A DNA stretch of 39,101 nucleotides from Betaproteobacteria bacterium. Its GTDB lineage: Bacteria > Pseudomonadota > Gammaproteobacteria > Burkholderiales > Thiobacteraceae. The stretch lies in assembly GCA_025361165.1 (NCBI GenBank), contig JANYAU010000094.1:1-39101 (forward strand), in the 5' to 3' direction. Below are positions 1 through 8,159 of the stretch, in pieces; position 1 is the first letter of the stretch; every line of letters begins with the position of its first letter. Under the pieces are notes generated by a model. It ran no database searches. It saw only the letters and a program-made list of their open reading frames with translations, and had not been told where the DNA came from. The position numbers were made by a program, and so were the translations under genes.

Positions 1-178
1 GCTAACCCGCGCGGCACCGCAGTTGAATTTATTTGCCGTCGGTTTTCCGCTCACCATTACGGCCGGATTCGCGATGTTGCTGATGGCGTTACCGTATTTG
101 CTACCGCCGATTTCGCGCTTGATGGAGGAAGGCGCGCTACATGGGCTCAAGTTAATCGGCTTGATGCATGGGCCCTAA
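1..178 (+). CDS. fliR: Flagellar export protein FliR, C-terminal end (5' truncated by window edge)
   Basis: Reading from base 2, an open frame runs without a start to TAA at 176-178 (58 codons). It begins L-T-R-A-A-P-Q-L-N-L-F-A-V-G-F-P-L-T, which matches the conserved RAAPQ-N-F--G-P segment near the C-terminus of FliR. A hydrophobic stretch follows, then an amphipathic tail. FliR is an integral inner-membrane part of the flagellar type III export gate, with FliP and FliQ. The paralogous injectisome protein (SctT family) shares this segment and cannot be strictly excluded, but RAAPQ-N is typical of FliR. The gene should continue upstream of the window, probably in a flagellar operon. It ends convergently, overlapping the last 4 bases of the Nudix gene. 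Confidence 0.75.
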   Translation, partial: LTRAAPQLNLFAVGFPLTITAGFAMLLMALPYLLPPISRLMEEGALHGLKLIGLMHGP

Positions 179-723
179 TCGGGAAGCGGGCGTGACGGAC
201 CAATGTCGCCGATATGAAAACCATAACTTCCGCCGCGGCGATCGGCGAAATACGCTTTCAGGGTGGCCTCGACGGTGCGAAATGCGAGATCATCCCAAGG
301 GATGTCTTGTTCCCGAAACAGTGCGACTTCCAAACTCTCCGGCCCCGGCCCAAAATCGAGAGTCAATAATCGCGCCCGGAATAGCAAATAGACTTGATTG
401 ATATGCGGCAAGTTATACAGTGAGTAAAGCGCACCGATTTCCACTTGGGCGCAGGCTTCTTCCCACGTTTCGCGCGCCGCGCCCTGGGCGGTGGTTTCGC
501 CATTTTCCATAAAGCCGGCGGGCAGCGTCCACAATCCGTGTTTGGGTTGAATGGCGCGGCGGCAGAGCAAAACTTTATCTTCCCATTCCGGGATCGCACC
601 CACCACCATTTTTGGATTTTGATAGTGTATGGTTTGGCAGGCCGGACATACATAACGTGGCAGGTTGTCTCCAGCGAGTATGGTGAGCACAACCGCCTGG
701 CCGCAATGACTACAGAAATTCAT
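175..723 (-). CDS. Nudix hydrolase with N-terminal zinc ribbon
   Basis: This is a 182-residue protein starting at M-N-F-C. A longer in-frame start at 828 exists but adds a segment with no domain. The N-terminus carries a four-cysteine zinc ribbon (C4, C7, C26, C29). The Nudix box is complete: G70, E76, R84-E85 and E88-E89 in the order G-x5-E-x7-R-E-x2-E-E. These residues bind the divalent metals that hydrolyse a nucleoside-diphosphate-linked substrate. The layout fits the family with a short zinc-ribbon N-terminus followed by Nudix (Nudix_N_2 type), related to but smaller than NudC NADH pyrophosphatase. The NudC SQPWPFPxS motif is absent, so NADH specificity is not supported and the substrate is unknown. 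It is transcribed toward fliR with overlapping stops. Confidence 0.85.
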   Translation of the reverse strand: MNFCSHCGQAVVLTILAGDNLPRYVCPACQTIHYQNPKMVVGAIPEWEDKVLLCRRAIQPKHGLWTLPAGFMENGETTAQGAARETWEEACAQVEIGALYSLYNLPHINQVYLLFRARLLTLDFGPGPESLEVALFREQDIPWDDLAFRTVEATLKAYFADRRGGSYGFHIGDIGPSRPLPD

Positions 724-883
724 AAACAAACAATCGTATAGGTTTTGCGCACGGTACCAAAATTCGGTGCTGCTTGATAGTGCCGGTGAGACACGAATAC
801 GTTTAAAATCTACCTTTTTCACCCGCATTCACCTAGTTTTCATAGGGATTTCGGTGTGGTCTAACCTTGAATTGGATTGAAGC

Positions 884-1945
884 ATGCGACCCTCCCATAT
901 CGCCGCGATTCTCGATCGCGAATTCAACAGCACCCTGACTGGCCAGCACACGCCGGTGATGTTGTGGGGGCTGCCGGGCGTGGGTAAATCCTAATTCATC
1001 GCACAAATCGCGGATAAACATCAGGTGCCCTTGATTGATATCCGGCTGTCGCAAATGGAGCCGACCGATTTGCGCGGCATTCCATTCCGCGTGAACGATA
1101 GGGTGGAATGGGCGATTCCCGCCATGCTGCCGGATACCCAGCGCCATGGGCCGACGGGTATTTTGTTTTTGGATGAGATCACCTCTGCTGCGCCCACGGT
1201 CTCGACGGCCGCCTATCAATTGATTTTGGATCGGCGCTTAGGCGATTATTTTATGCCCGACGGCTGGGCCATTTTCGCCGCCGGCAATCGCCAAGGCGAC
1301 CGCGGTGTGACCTACAGCATGCCGGCGCCGCTCGCCAATCGCTTCACCCACTACGAAGTCGAGGCGCACTTGGACGATTGGGTGATGTGGGCGCATAGCC
1401 ACGGCATTGACGAGCGCGTCATCGGCTTTCTGCGTTTCCGCCCCGATTTGCTGTTCAACTTCGACCCGGCGCACAACCCGATTGCGTTTCCGAGCCCACG
1501 CTCATGGGAATTCGCGCATCGCGCACTGAAAAAATTTACCGAGACCCCGGCGCTGTTACGCGATGCGCTGCAAGCGTGCGTCGGCCCCGCCGCCGGTATC
1601 GAGCTCAAGGCCTTCATCGACAGCATGGATCAACTGCCGGACATCGACGGCATCGTGCAAGGTAAAGAAGCGCATGTTCCCCATGGCATCGATCTGCAAT
1701 ACGGCGTCGCGGCGGCGCTGGTGCGGCGCGCGGTGCTGGCACGCGATACCGCCGACGCCAACCGCGTGCTGGGCAATATCCTCCGCTATGCACGGCGTTT
1801 TCCGCAGCGCGAAATGGGCGTGATGCTGGTGACCGACTTGCATCGCTCGGTCGGCAAGCCGCTATTCAACGTGCCGGAGTTCGCCGACTGGGCCAACAGC
1901 ATTACGGATCTGATGCTGTATGACATGAAGTGGTCGGGGAACTGA
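884..1945 (+). pseudogene. MoxR-family AAA+ ATPase interrupted by in-frame TAA
   Basis: From ATG at 884 the frame encodes a MoxR-type AAA+ ATPase. Walker A G-L-P-G-V-G-K-S lies at codons 29-36, and codon 37 is TAA (992-994). The same frame then continues without further stops to 1945: a Walker B-like G-I-L-F-L-D-E-I, a sensor A-A-G-N-R, and a typical lid region. MoxR ATPases act as chaperones with VWA-domain partners, and one lies 39 bases downstream. The position of the stop suggests a C-to-T change of a CAA glutamine codon, since Q often follows GKS in this family. Re-initiation at GTG 1025 would give a protein without Walker A. So this is either a young pseudogene, a sequencing error, or a gene needing readthrough. 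No strong ribosome site is seen before 884. Confidence 0.8.
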
Positions 1946-1984
1946 GTCAGAAGCGCATGGATCATTTCGTAATGGCTTCCTGAC

Positions 1985-3292
1985 ATGGCTGTCGATCTCT
2001 CCGAAATCGAAACCAAGCTCTCCGCCGCGCGCACCCGGCTGATTTTGGAAAAGCCGTTCCTGGGCACGCTGGTGATGCATCTCGAGCTCAAAGCCAGCGC
2101 AGGCGAGGGCGGGGTGCGTACCACCGGCACCGACGCGCGTTTTTTTTACTACAACCCGCAATTTATTCAGCATCTCACGCTGGCGCAGACTCAGTTCATG
2201 CTGGCGCACGATGCGATGCATTGCGCCTTGGCGCATTTCGCGCGCCGCCACCATCGCGAAATCAGACGCTGGGACATCGCCTGCGACCATGCGGTGAATC
2301 TGCTGTTGTGGGACGAGGGCTTGAAACCCCCGCACGGTTGCTTGATGAACCCGGAATACCACGGGCTGACGGCGGAAGAAATTTATCCGCTGATACCCAA
2401 CGACACCGACGAGGAGCCCATCGACGATCATATGTACGAGAGCGCCGATGCCGGTACCGGCGGCCAAAGCCAGCCCGATCGCGGCGAATCGTCGCAGGAT
2501 ATCGAGCAGCAGCCGTCTCAGGGGCAAGGCCAGGGCGAGGGTGAAGGTGAAGCGCCAGGCCAATCGCCGCCGCAAGCCCAACCCGATACCACACAACAGG
2601 GCGGTGCGCAGCAACGCGAAGGCGAGAGCGTGAACCAACAAGCGAGCGGCCTATCCGAAACCGAAAAGGACGAGCTAGGCCAACTGTGGCAGCAACGCTT
2701 GGCCGCCGCGGCGCAACAGGCGGCGCAAGCGGGAAAATTGTCGCAGACACTGGCGCGCATGGTGGATCATTTACTGCAACCGCAATTGCCGTGGCGTATG
2801 CTGCTGGCGCGCTATATGAAAGTTTCGGCGCGCGACGATTATAGTTTTCAGCGGCCGTCGCGGCGTGAGGGCGTAGCCATCTTGCCGAGCCTGGCGTCGA
2901 GCATGATCGACGTGATCGTGGTGCTCGACACCAGCGGCTCGATAGACGAAGAAGAAATGCGCGAATTCCTATCCGAAGTCGATGTGCTGAAAAGCCAACT
3001 CCGCGCGCGCATCACGCTACACGCTTGCGACGATGCGCTGTGCGCGAACGGCCCGTGGATTTTCGAAGCGTGGGAACCGACGCAGTTGCCGCAGGATTTG
3101 ACCGGTGGCGGCGGCACCAGCTTCATCCCGCCGTTCGAATGGATCGCGCGCGAACAATTGCACCCCGATCTGGTGGTGTACTTCACCGATGCCGAAGGCG
3201 AGTTTCCCGCCCAAGAACCGCACTGTCCGGTTATCTGGCTGGTTAAGGGTAAAGCTGCGCCTCCCTGGGGGCAGCGCGTGCAACTCAACTGA
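1985..3292 (+). CDS. VWA-like protein with putative metallopeptidase domain (DUF2201 type)
   Basis: This 435-residue protein has three parts. Residues ~1-150 resemble the putative metallopeptidase domain found in front of DUF2201, with H75-D-A-M-H79 where an HExxH zinc motif would be expected, so the catalytic Glu is replaced by Asp. Residues ~150-230 are low complexity, rich in Gln, Gly and Glu. The C-terminal third is a VWA-like domain with MIDAS residues D315-T-S317-G-S319, then a glycine-rich G-G-G-G-T-S and a late acidic F-T-D-A-E. Such proteins are encoded next to MoxR ATPases and are thought to act with them in metal-dependent assembly or chaperone functions. Here the upstream ATPase frame is interrupted while this gene is intact. 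The biological target is unknown. Confidence 0.82.
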   Translation: MAVDLSEIETKLSAARTRLILEKPFLGTLVMHLELKASAGEGGVRTTGTDARFFYYNPQFIQHLTLAQTQFMLAHDAMHCALAHFARRHHREIRRWDIACDHAVNLLLWDEGLKPPHGCLMNPEYHGLTAEEIYPLIPNDTDEEPIDDHMYESADAGTGGQSQPDRGESSQDIEQQPSQGQGQGEGEGEAPGQSPPQAQPDTTQQGGAQQREGESVNQQASGLSETEKDELGQLWQQRLAAAAQQAAQAGKLSQTLARMVDHLLQPQLPWRMLLARYMKVSARDDYSFQRPSRREGVAILPSLASSMIDVIVVLDTSGSIDEEEMREFLSEVDVLKSQLRARITLHACDDALCANGPWIFEAWEPTQLPQDLTGGGGTSFIPPFEWIAREQLHPDLVVYFTDAEGEFPAQEPHCPVIWLVKGKAAPPWGQRVQLN

Positions 3293-3320
3293 ACGTTGCG
3301 CAGCAGCGCGGTCTCGTTAT

Positions 3321-4586
3321 TCAACTGGGTGGCTGTTCTGATTCGCTCTGCTCGTGCGTTCTTTTCATTTCGGCTTCGAGCCGCTGCATAGCCGAAAGCA
3401 ATTGCGCTGTACGGCGCGCCACGCGCGACTCCAGTTCTTCGTTAATGCGCGCAAGCTCGGCGGTGCGTTCCGCGACACGGATTTCCAATTCATCGCGGAT
3501 ACGACGCAAGTCGTGCTCGATGCGCTGGCGCTGTGCGATCTCTTCTTCCAAATGCTTCATGGTGTGGAAAAGGCGGCGATTGAGCCGGAGGGCATAGGCA
3601 TAAGCGCTCGCCAGTATCAGCATCGCGATCAGCGCAGCCGTGATGCCGATCCAGTACTGTTTGAGTAAATCGACGAAACTCAGCTTGCCATAGTTGATAT
3701 AGGGGCCAACCCGTAATTCCATCATGAGTTGCAGCACGCGGTGATAGTCGAGCGGCACGGTCCATTCCACATAGCCACCGGCGCGGGCGGCGGGATCACC
3801 GGGTTCCATTTGGAGCAGCGTAATCGCCACCCGCTGTGCGAGTTCATCCGGTGTATGGCGCAAGACGGCGAATGCCCAGTCGGGATAGAGCGGCGTACTT
3901 AAAGCGTAGGGAAAGCCTTCTACATGTTGGGCGTTAAGGATACGGTAATCCTGGAGTTTGATCTTGCCCGCCAAGTCGAGGCTTTCCAATAGATCGGTGC
4001 GCACCGTTCCCGCATCGGCTTTGCCATCGCGCACTGCATACACGATATTGTCCTGCGGAAAGCCGCTGAAAATGAGACGCTTGAAATCACTATAGGGATC
4101 GATATTGTGTTGTTTCAATTCGTGCCAGGCAAGCCACCAGCCGCCAAATGCATTTTCATGCACTGCCATGAAGCGCTTGCCGCGTAGGTCGGCCAAGGTC
4201 TGAATGTCTGCGCGATCCGCGCGGGCGAAAATGACCGCACCCAACACGCTATAGGCGCCACGCGGCGATTCGTTTTTGAGTGTGGCTATGCGCGTAATAC
4301 CAAAGCTGAACTCCAGCTCGGCATAAGAGCCGGGGTTGGTGAGCACAAATTCGAGCTCGTTATATTCGACGGCTGGGCCGATATCGTCGTTGCTGAGCGG
4401 TACGATGACGAATTTGTAACCCGGAATTTTCCGCGACAAATACTGCGCCGTCGGGTCCCATGTTTTTAGCGCTTCATTCTTGCCGCGGTGGGCGAGCACG
4501 CCAAGTCGCACCAGATGATCCGCGGCGTGTGCCGGAAAAACCCCCGCACAGCAGAGCGCCAACAAAACGAGAAAAGGCCGCAGCAT
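3321..4586 (-). CDS. PhnD-like periplasmic binding domain anchored to a cytoplasmic coiled coil, no output domain
   Basis: This is a 421-residue protein. A signal peptide covers residues 1-21 (ending A-H-A). Residues ~22-305 form a periplasmic binding domain of the phosphate/phosphite/phosphonate (PhnD-like) type. Supporting features are the start V-R-L-G-V-L, an internal L-A-D-L-R-G-K-R-F, and an F-S-G-F-P-Q-D-N-I followed by V-R-D-G-K-A-D-A-G-T. One membrane segment lies at ~311-333 and a long charged coiled coil at ~340-412, including two V-A-x-R-T-A-x-L heptad blocks. Architecturally it is the sensory half of a histidine kinase or diguanylate cyclase, but it stops before any H-box, GGDEF or HAMP output. 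It may pass signals by protein contact or be a truncated receptor. It converges on the VWA gene with a 28-base gap. The ligand is not known. Confidence 0.75.
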   Translation of the reverse strand: MLRPFLVLLALCCAGVFPAHAADHLVRLGVLAHRGKNEALKTWDPTAQYLSRKIPGYKFVIVPLSNDDIGPAVEYNELEFVLTNPGSYAELEFSFGITRIATLKNESPRGAYSVLGAVIFARADRADIQTLADLRGKRFMAVHENAFGGWWLAWHELKQHNIDPYSDFKRLIFSGFPQDNIVYAVRDGKADAGTVRTDLLESLDLAGKIKLQDYRILNAQHVEGFPYALSTPLYPDWAFAVLRHTPDELAQRVAITLLQMEPGDPAARAGGYVEWTVPLDYHRVLQLMMELRVGPYINYGKLSFVDLLKQYWIGITAALIAMLILASAYAYALRLNRRLFHTMKHLEEEIAQRQRIEHDLRRIRDELEIRVAERTAELARINEELESRVARRTAQLLSAMQRLEAEMKRTHEQSESEQPPS

Positions 4587-4730
4587 ACTCTGTGCTTATG
4601 ACGTGAAAGAAGGATGGTTAAGTAGTTTAGCATAATTGCGTTGCCGAGCTTAAGACGGGGAGTTCCCGCCAGACATCGCTAAACCCTTAAAATACCGCCA
4701 AAAGGGACTAGTATTATTTTTTGATATTGT

Positions 4731-4736
4731 TATAAT
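4731..4736 (+). promoter_or_regulatory. Extended -10 promoter for the Ala/Pro lipoprotein
   Basis: A perfect TATAAT is preceded by TG plus one base (TGtTATAAT), the extended -10 pattern for sigma-70. No good -35 box lies 17 bases upstream, which is normal for extended -10 promoters. The flanks are AT-rich. The implied leader is about 75-80 bases before the ATG at 4820. Confidence 0.5.
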
Positions 4737-4819
4737 TCCGCGGTCGGTCGGGGATCGCTTTACAAAGGATGACCGATTTCTGTATTGGTTTTTGTCTTAA
4801 CTAGGAAAAGGGAAAATAA

Positions 4820-5083
4820 ATGAAACACTCTGCTCTGCTCGCCGCGTTGATCGCTGCTCTGTCGCTGGCTGCTTGCAGCAAATCGGAAGCTCCTGCTGAA
4901 GCCCCGAAAGCTGACGCTGCTCCTGCTGCTCCGGCCGCACCCGCTGCCCCGGCCGCACCCGCTGCTGACGCTGCTCCGGCCGCACCCGCTGCTGATGCTG
5001 CCCCGGCCGCACCTGCTGCCCCGGCCGCACCTGCTGCTGATGCTGCTCCGGCCGCACCTGCTGCTGATGCAACGAAGAAGTAA
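4820..5083 (+). CDS. Ala/Pro-repeat lipoprotein
   Basis: This 87-residue protein has a lysine-bearing start, a hydrophobic core and the lipobox L16-A-A-C19, so it should be lipidated at C19 after signal peptidase II cleavage. The mature part has no globular domain. It consists of Ala/Pro tracts (A-P-A-A-P-A-A-P) broken by A-D-A-A-P-A-A units and ends in T-K-K. The DNA shows matching imperfect repeats of about 15-30 bases, so copy number may vary between strains. A purine-rich site AAAAGGG lies 7-8 bases before the ATG. The gene is monocistronic, with its own promoter and terminator. It probably serves as a periplasmic spacer or a small abundant envelope lipoprotein; the function is unknown. 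The reverse-strand open frame here is a by-product of the repeat. Confidence 0.75.
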   Translation: MKHSALLAALIAALSLAACSKSEAPAEAPKADAAPAAPAAPAAPAAPAADAAPAAPAADAAPAAPAAPAAPAADAAPAAPAADATKK

Positions 5084-5105
5084 TCTTTAGCTTCACGCTA
5101 GAGTT

Positions 5106-5137
5106 AGAAAGCCGGCCTTGTGCCGGCTTTCTTGTTT
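5106..5137 (+). terminator. Intrinsic terminator after the lipoprotein gene
   Basis: An 11-bp perfect stem AGAAAGCCGGC / GCCGGCTTTCT with loop CTTGT lies 22 bases after the lipoprotein stop and is followed by TGTTT. The right arm plus tail GCCGGCTTTCTTGTTT is identical over 16 bases to the terminator after the tRNA-Ser at 36380-36392. Confidence 0.8.
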
Positions 5138-5157
5138 CTGCGGTATACGTAATTTAA

Positions 5158-5925
5158 TTAAGCGAATTCACGCCAATCAAACCCCTGCGCTTGATCGGCA
5201 ATGCCGACCCATGCTGCGGCGCAATTAAGTGCTTCCGCGAGCGCGTTGCGCGCTAGTTCTGGCCGATTATTTTTTTGACTCAAGTGCGCGGCGATCAAAT
5301 GCGTGAGTCGGCTGGTGTCGATTCCGCGTAACAAATCAGCGGCAGCATGGTTGTCCAAATGGCCAAAACGTCCACCTACCCGTTGCTTTAAACTTGGCGG
5401 GTAGGCGCCATTCGCCAGTAGTTCACGGTCATGGTTGCACTCCAACACCAAGCCATCGCAGCCCGAGAGCATTTGCATAATGTGCGGCGTAATCATGCCG
5501 GTATCGGTCAATACCCCTAAGCGGCGCACGCCATCGCCGAACACAAATTGGATCGGCTCGCGTGCGTCATGCGGTACCGGGAAGGGTTCGATCTGCATCG
5601 CGCCGACGGTGAACGCAATGTGACTATCGATGATATTGCAGTCAGCCGGGGCTTGGTCGAGATTAGCCAGATAGGCATGGCTCCCGTGGCTGAGCCAAAC
5701 CGGCAGCTTGAATTTATTGGCGAGACGGGCGACGCCGCTGATGTGATCGGCATGTTCGTGTGTGACCACGATGGCGCTCAAGTCAGCTGGATCAAGCGCG
5801 AGCCGACTCAAGCGGGAGACGGTCTCCTTGATACTAAAGCCACAGTCGAGCAGGATTCGGGTTTGCCCCACCTCCACGACCAGGGCATTGCCTTCGCTGC
5901 CGCTCCCCAAACAGGCAAAGCGCAT
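5158..5925 (-). CDS. MBL-fold metallo-hydrolase (YycJ/WalJ-like)
   Basis: This 255-residue single-domain metallo-beta-lactamase-fold protein has the metal-binding motif T-H56-E-H58-A-D60-H61. It starts directly with strand 1 (M-R-F-A-C-L-G-S-G-S-E-G-N-A), as is typical for the small YycJ-like group of cytoplasmic hydrolases related to nucleases. Further likely metal ligands are the His in V-P-H-D-A, the Asp in L-T-D-T-G and the His in A-A-H-L-S. No signal peptide is seen. It is the third gene of a dapA-bamC-MBL minus-strand cluster and starts only 6 bases after the bamC stop. The substrate is unknown; a nucleic-acid-related role is inference from the family only. Confidence 0.82.
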   Translation of the reverse strand: MRFACLGSGSEGNALVVEVGQTRILLDCGFSIKETVSRLSRLALDPADLSAIVVTHEHADHISGVARLANKFKLPVWLSHGSHAYLANLDQAPADCNIIDSHIAFTVGAMQIEPFPVPHDAREPIQFVFGDGVRRLGVLTDTGMITPHIMQMLSGCDGLVLECNHDRELLANGAYPPSLKQRVGGRFGHLDNHAAADLLRGIDTSRLTHLIAAHLSQKNNRPELARNALAEALNCAAAWVGIADQAQGFDWREFA

Positions 5926-5931
5926 TGCCGG

Positions 5932-7065
5932 CTATTTCAACTGTTCATACAACAGGTTCAGAATTTTATTCGCCGTTTCCGATTTATCCGTTGCACCGTC
6001 TTTTGTCAGCACGCTAATCTGGCTTGCATCGCTTACTTCGGCTACTTTCACTTGATATTTGTCAGCACTGTTTTTCTTATTGTTACTACGCCAAAAAGCG
6101 AGTTTTGAGAACCAACCCTTTTTGACATTGCTATCAACGTCGGTTTCCGGGTCGATGTAGCGTACGTAATAGATGCCCTGCGAGCGATCGCGATCTTCCA
6201 CCGTGAAGCCGACGCGATCTAACGCTAAGCCAACCCGGCGCCAAGCGCGGTCGAACGGGTCGTCTAAAGCGAGTTTGGAGCCGCCGTCCGCGAGGCGTGT
6301 GAGCTTGGCTCGCACCGGGCTACTATCGGCCGCGATGAGTTCTTTGGCACGCGATTGCTCAACACCAAAGCGCACCATCAGGCGGCGTAGAAATTCTGCT
6401 TCCAAGCCCGGGTCAGCTGGGCGTGGTTCCCATATGGTTCCGCTACCGCCATCACCGCCTTTGATTACCTCGTACATACCGCGATGGCTGATATAGATGT
6501 CGGTAGTGCCAGTATCCTTACCGGGTTCGAGACGGGTGCGAAACTTGTCGCGCTCGGCCGTCGAGTAAAGACTGTCCAAGACCTTACCCAACACGTTGCG
6601 GATCACATCCTGAGGAATCTTGGCGCGATTTTCCGCCCAGTCTGTTTCCATAATGCCGGTTTCAGGATTTTCAGTCTTAATCAAAAAGCCGTTTTCTTGC
6701 CAGAACTCACGCACTACCGGCCACACTTGCTCGGGCGTCGCTTTCACCACTAACCAGCGCTCGGAACCGGCGCGTTCAACGTGGGCATTGGAAAGCTCGG
6801 GCAGTAGGTTGGCGCCATCGTGTTGCGGGTTGGCTGCGCGTTCTTTATTGTAAGCGGAGTAGGTGGCGGAGCCACGCGCGCTGGTGTCGGGCACCGCAAA
6901 GTGGTCATCTTGCGAGACGGCGCTCAGATCCGGCGGTACTTCAAGTGACGGCGCTTTGCCGGCGGATTTGTAAGCGATCTTCTTTTGTTCCAGCGACATA
7001 GAGCAGGCCCCTAACAGGCTGACTACGCTCGCCATGAGAAAAAGATGATTTATGCGTTTATTCAT
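5932..7065 (-). CDS. bamC: Outer membrane assembly lipoprotein BamC (NlpB)
   Basis: This 377-residue lipoprotein is a subunit of the Bam complex that inserts beta-barrel proteins into the outer membrane. The chosen start gives M-N-K-R-I-N-H with a lipobox L-G-A-C at C21; an upstream in-frame start at 7113 would bury this signal. The purine-rich GGACGGAG lies before the chosen ATG. After the Cys comes the flexible segment with L-E-V-P-P-D-L, which is characteristic of BamC and contacts BamD. Two helix-grip domains follow, one around the A-T-P-E-Q-V-W-P-V segment and one around F-D-R-A-W-R-R-V-G-L-A-L-D. It lies directly downstream of dapA (57-base gap), as nlpB follows dapA in E. coli. Confidence 0.93.
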   Translation of the reverse strand: MNKRINHLFLMASVVSLLGACSMSLEQKKIAYKSAGKAPSLEVPPDLSAVSQDDHFAVPDTSARGSATYSAYNKERAANPQHDGANLLPELSNAHVERAGSERWLVVKATPEQVWPVVREFWQENGFLIKTENPETGIMETDWAENRAKIPQDVIRNVLGKVLDSLYSTAERDKFRTRLEPGKDTGTTDIYISHRGMYEVIKGGDGGSGTIWEPRPADPGLEAEFLRRLMVRFGVEQSRAKELIAADSSPVRAKLTRLADGGSKLALDDPFDRAWRRVGLALDRVGFTVEDRDRSQGIYYVRYIDPETDVDSNVKKGWFSKLAFWRSNNKKNSADKYQVKVAEVSDASQISVLTKDGATDKSETANKILNLLYEQLK

Positions 7066-7122
7066 TTTGCTCCGTCCTTCCACTCTGACTTGGTCGCTCG
7101 GTGGATTGGTCAATTATTTTGT

Positions 7123-8001
7123 TTAAACGTTCACGCCGGCTTGGCGCATGGCGTGCTGTAGTGTTTCATAATAACTCGTTGCAAGCGGGGTAAGCGGCAA
7201 GCGAATCCCGTTTTCGATCAAGCCCATTTGCTGCACGCACCATTTCACCGGGATCGGATTCGCTTCCACGAACAGCTTTTCGTGCAGGCCGAACAGCTTG
7301 GCATTGGCAGCGCGGGCGGCATCAAGCTGGCCTGCCAGGACGGCGGCGCACATCTCATGCATCAGTTTGGGTGCGACATTGGCGGTGACCGAGATTACGC
7401 CATGCCCGCCCATCAGCAATAGCGCCACCGCGCTGGCATCGTCGCCACTGTATATAGCGAAATCCTTAGGTGCCCGCAAAATCAGATCGATACCGCGTTG
7501 CAGATTGCCGGTCGCGTCCTTAATGCCGACGATACGCGGCACTTGGGCGAGTCGCAGGGTCGTGTCATTGGCGATATCGGCCACGGTACGCCCGGGCACA
7601 TTGTAGATGATTTGCGGTATATCTACCGCTTCAGCCACTGCCATGAAGTGGCGGTATAGGCCTTCCTGGCCCGGTTTGTTGTAATACGGCGCAACCAGCA
7701 GGCAGGCATCGGCCCCGGCTTTTTTGGCGCTGGCGGTCAGTTCGATTGCCTCGGTGGTGGAATTGGCGCCGGTACCGGCGATCACTGGCAGCCGCCCGTG
7801 CGCAGTCTGCACCGCGACTTCGATCAGCTTGCAGTGTTCGTCGAAATCCACCGTCGGCGATTCGCCGGTGGTGCCAACCACCACTAAGCCATCGGTTTGG
7901 TTTGCAATGTGGAACTCGATCAGTGCGCGATAACGATCCCAATCCAGGCTGCCGTCATCGCGCATGGGGGTCACGAGTGCGACCAGACTACCCTTGATCA
8001 T
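7123..8001 (-). CDS. dapA: 4-hydroxy-tetrahydrodipicolinate synthase DapA
   Basis: This is a 292-residue protein of normal family length. It catalyses condensation of pyruvate with aspartate semialdehyde, the first committed step of the diaminopimelate/lysine pathway. The catalytic residues sit at the same numbers as in E. coli: Schiff-base lysine K161 in G-I-K-D-A-T-G, Y133 in [10 protein letters not shown]44-T45 in V-G-T-T-G-E-S, and Y107 in A-P-Y-Y-N-K-P. It is a cytoplasmic TIM-barrel enzyme. It is the first gene of the cluster with bamC and the MBL hydrolase; an AAAGG lies about 10 bases before its ATG. Confidence 0.97.
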   Translation of the reverse strand: MIKGSLVALVTPMRDDGSLDWDRYRALIEFHIANQTDGLVVVGTTGESPTVDFDEHCKLIEVAVQTAHGRLPVIAGTGANSTTEAIELTASAKKAGADACLLVAPYYNKPGQEGLYRHFMAVAEAVDIPQIIYNVPGRTVADIANDTTLRLAQVPRIVGIKDATGNLQRGIDLILRAPKDFAIYSGDDASAVALLLMGGHGVISVTANVAPKLMHEMCAAVLAGQLDAARAANAKLFGLHEKLFVEANPIPVKWCVQQMGLIENGIRLPLTPLATSYYETLQHAMRQAGVNV

Positions 8002-8060
8002 GCGCGTGTACCTTTGAAAACGGCTATTTTACCTCAAGCACGGGCAGGCGGGATAAGCCG

Positions 8061-8115
8061 GTTAGAAAAGAAAAACGGCTGACCGCGGTGTGAAATAACC
8101 GCTGGTCAGCCGTTT
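8061..8115 (-). terminator. Intrinsic terminator of the small acidic-protein gene
   Basis: The left arm AAACGGCTGACC-GCGGT (8073-8089) pairs with ACCGC-t-GGTCAGCCGTTT (8098-8115): 17 pairs with one bulged base and an 8-base loop. On the minus strand the stem is followed by a U-rich run read as TTTTTCTTTTC, so it stops transcription coming from 8378-8160 before it reaches dapA. Confidence 0.85.
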
Positions 8116-8159
8116 CCGGATGAGCCTCAGCCGCGCGCCAGAGGGACGCAGGATCTGGG

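Noticed and set aside
445-741. Plus-strand frame opposite the Nudix gene
   Set aside because: Typical shadow of a GC-rich gene; the minus strand has complete zinc-ribbon and Nudix motifs.
992-994. TAA in the MoxR frame as a programmed recoding site (selenocysteine or pyrrolysine)
   Set aside because: Those systems use UGA and UAG, not UAA, and no downstream recoding structure is evident. A nonsense mutation or a base-call error is simpler.
4918-5070. Repeats that could suggest a CRISPR-like array
   Set aside because: The units are in-frame, variable-length coding repeats without unique spacers.
4797-5096. Gln/Arg-rich reverse-strand open frame opposite the lipoprotein gene
   Set aside because: It is the antisense image of the Ala/Pro codon repeats, with no ribosome site; the plus-strand frame has a lipobox, promoter and terminator.
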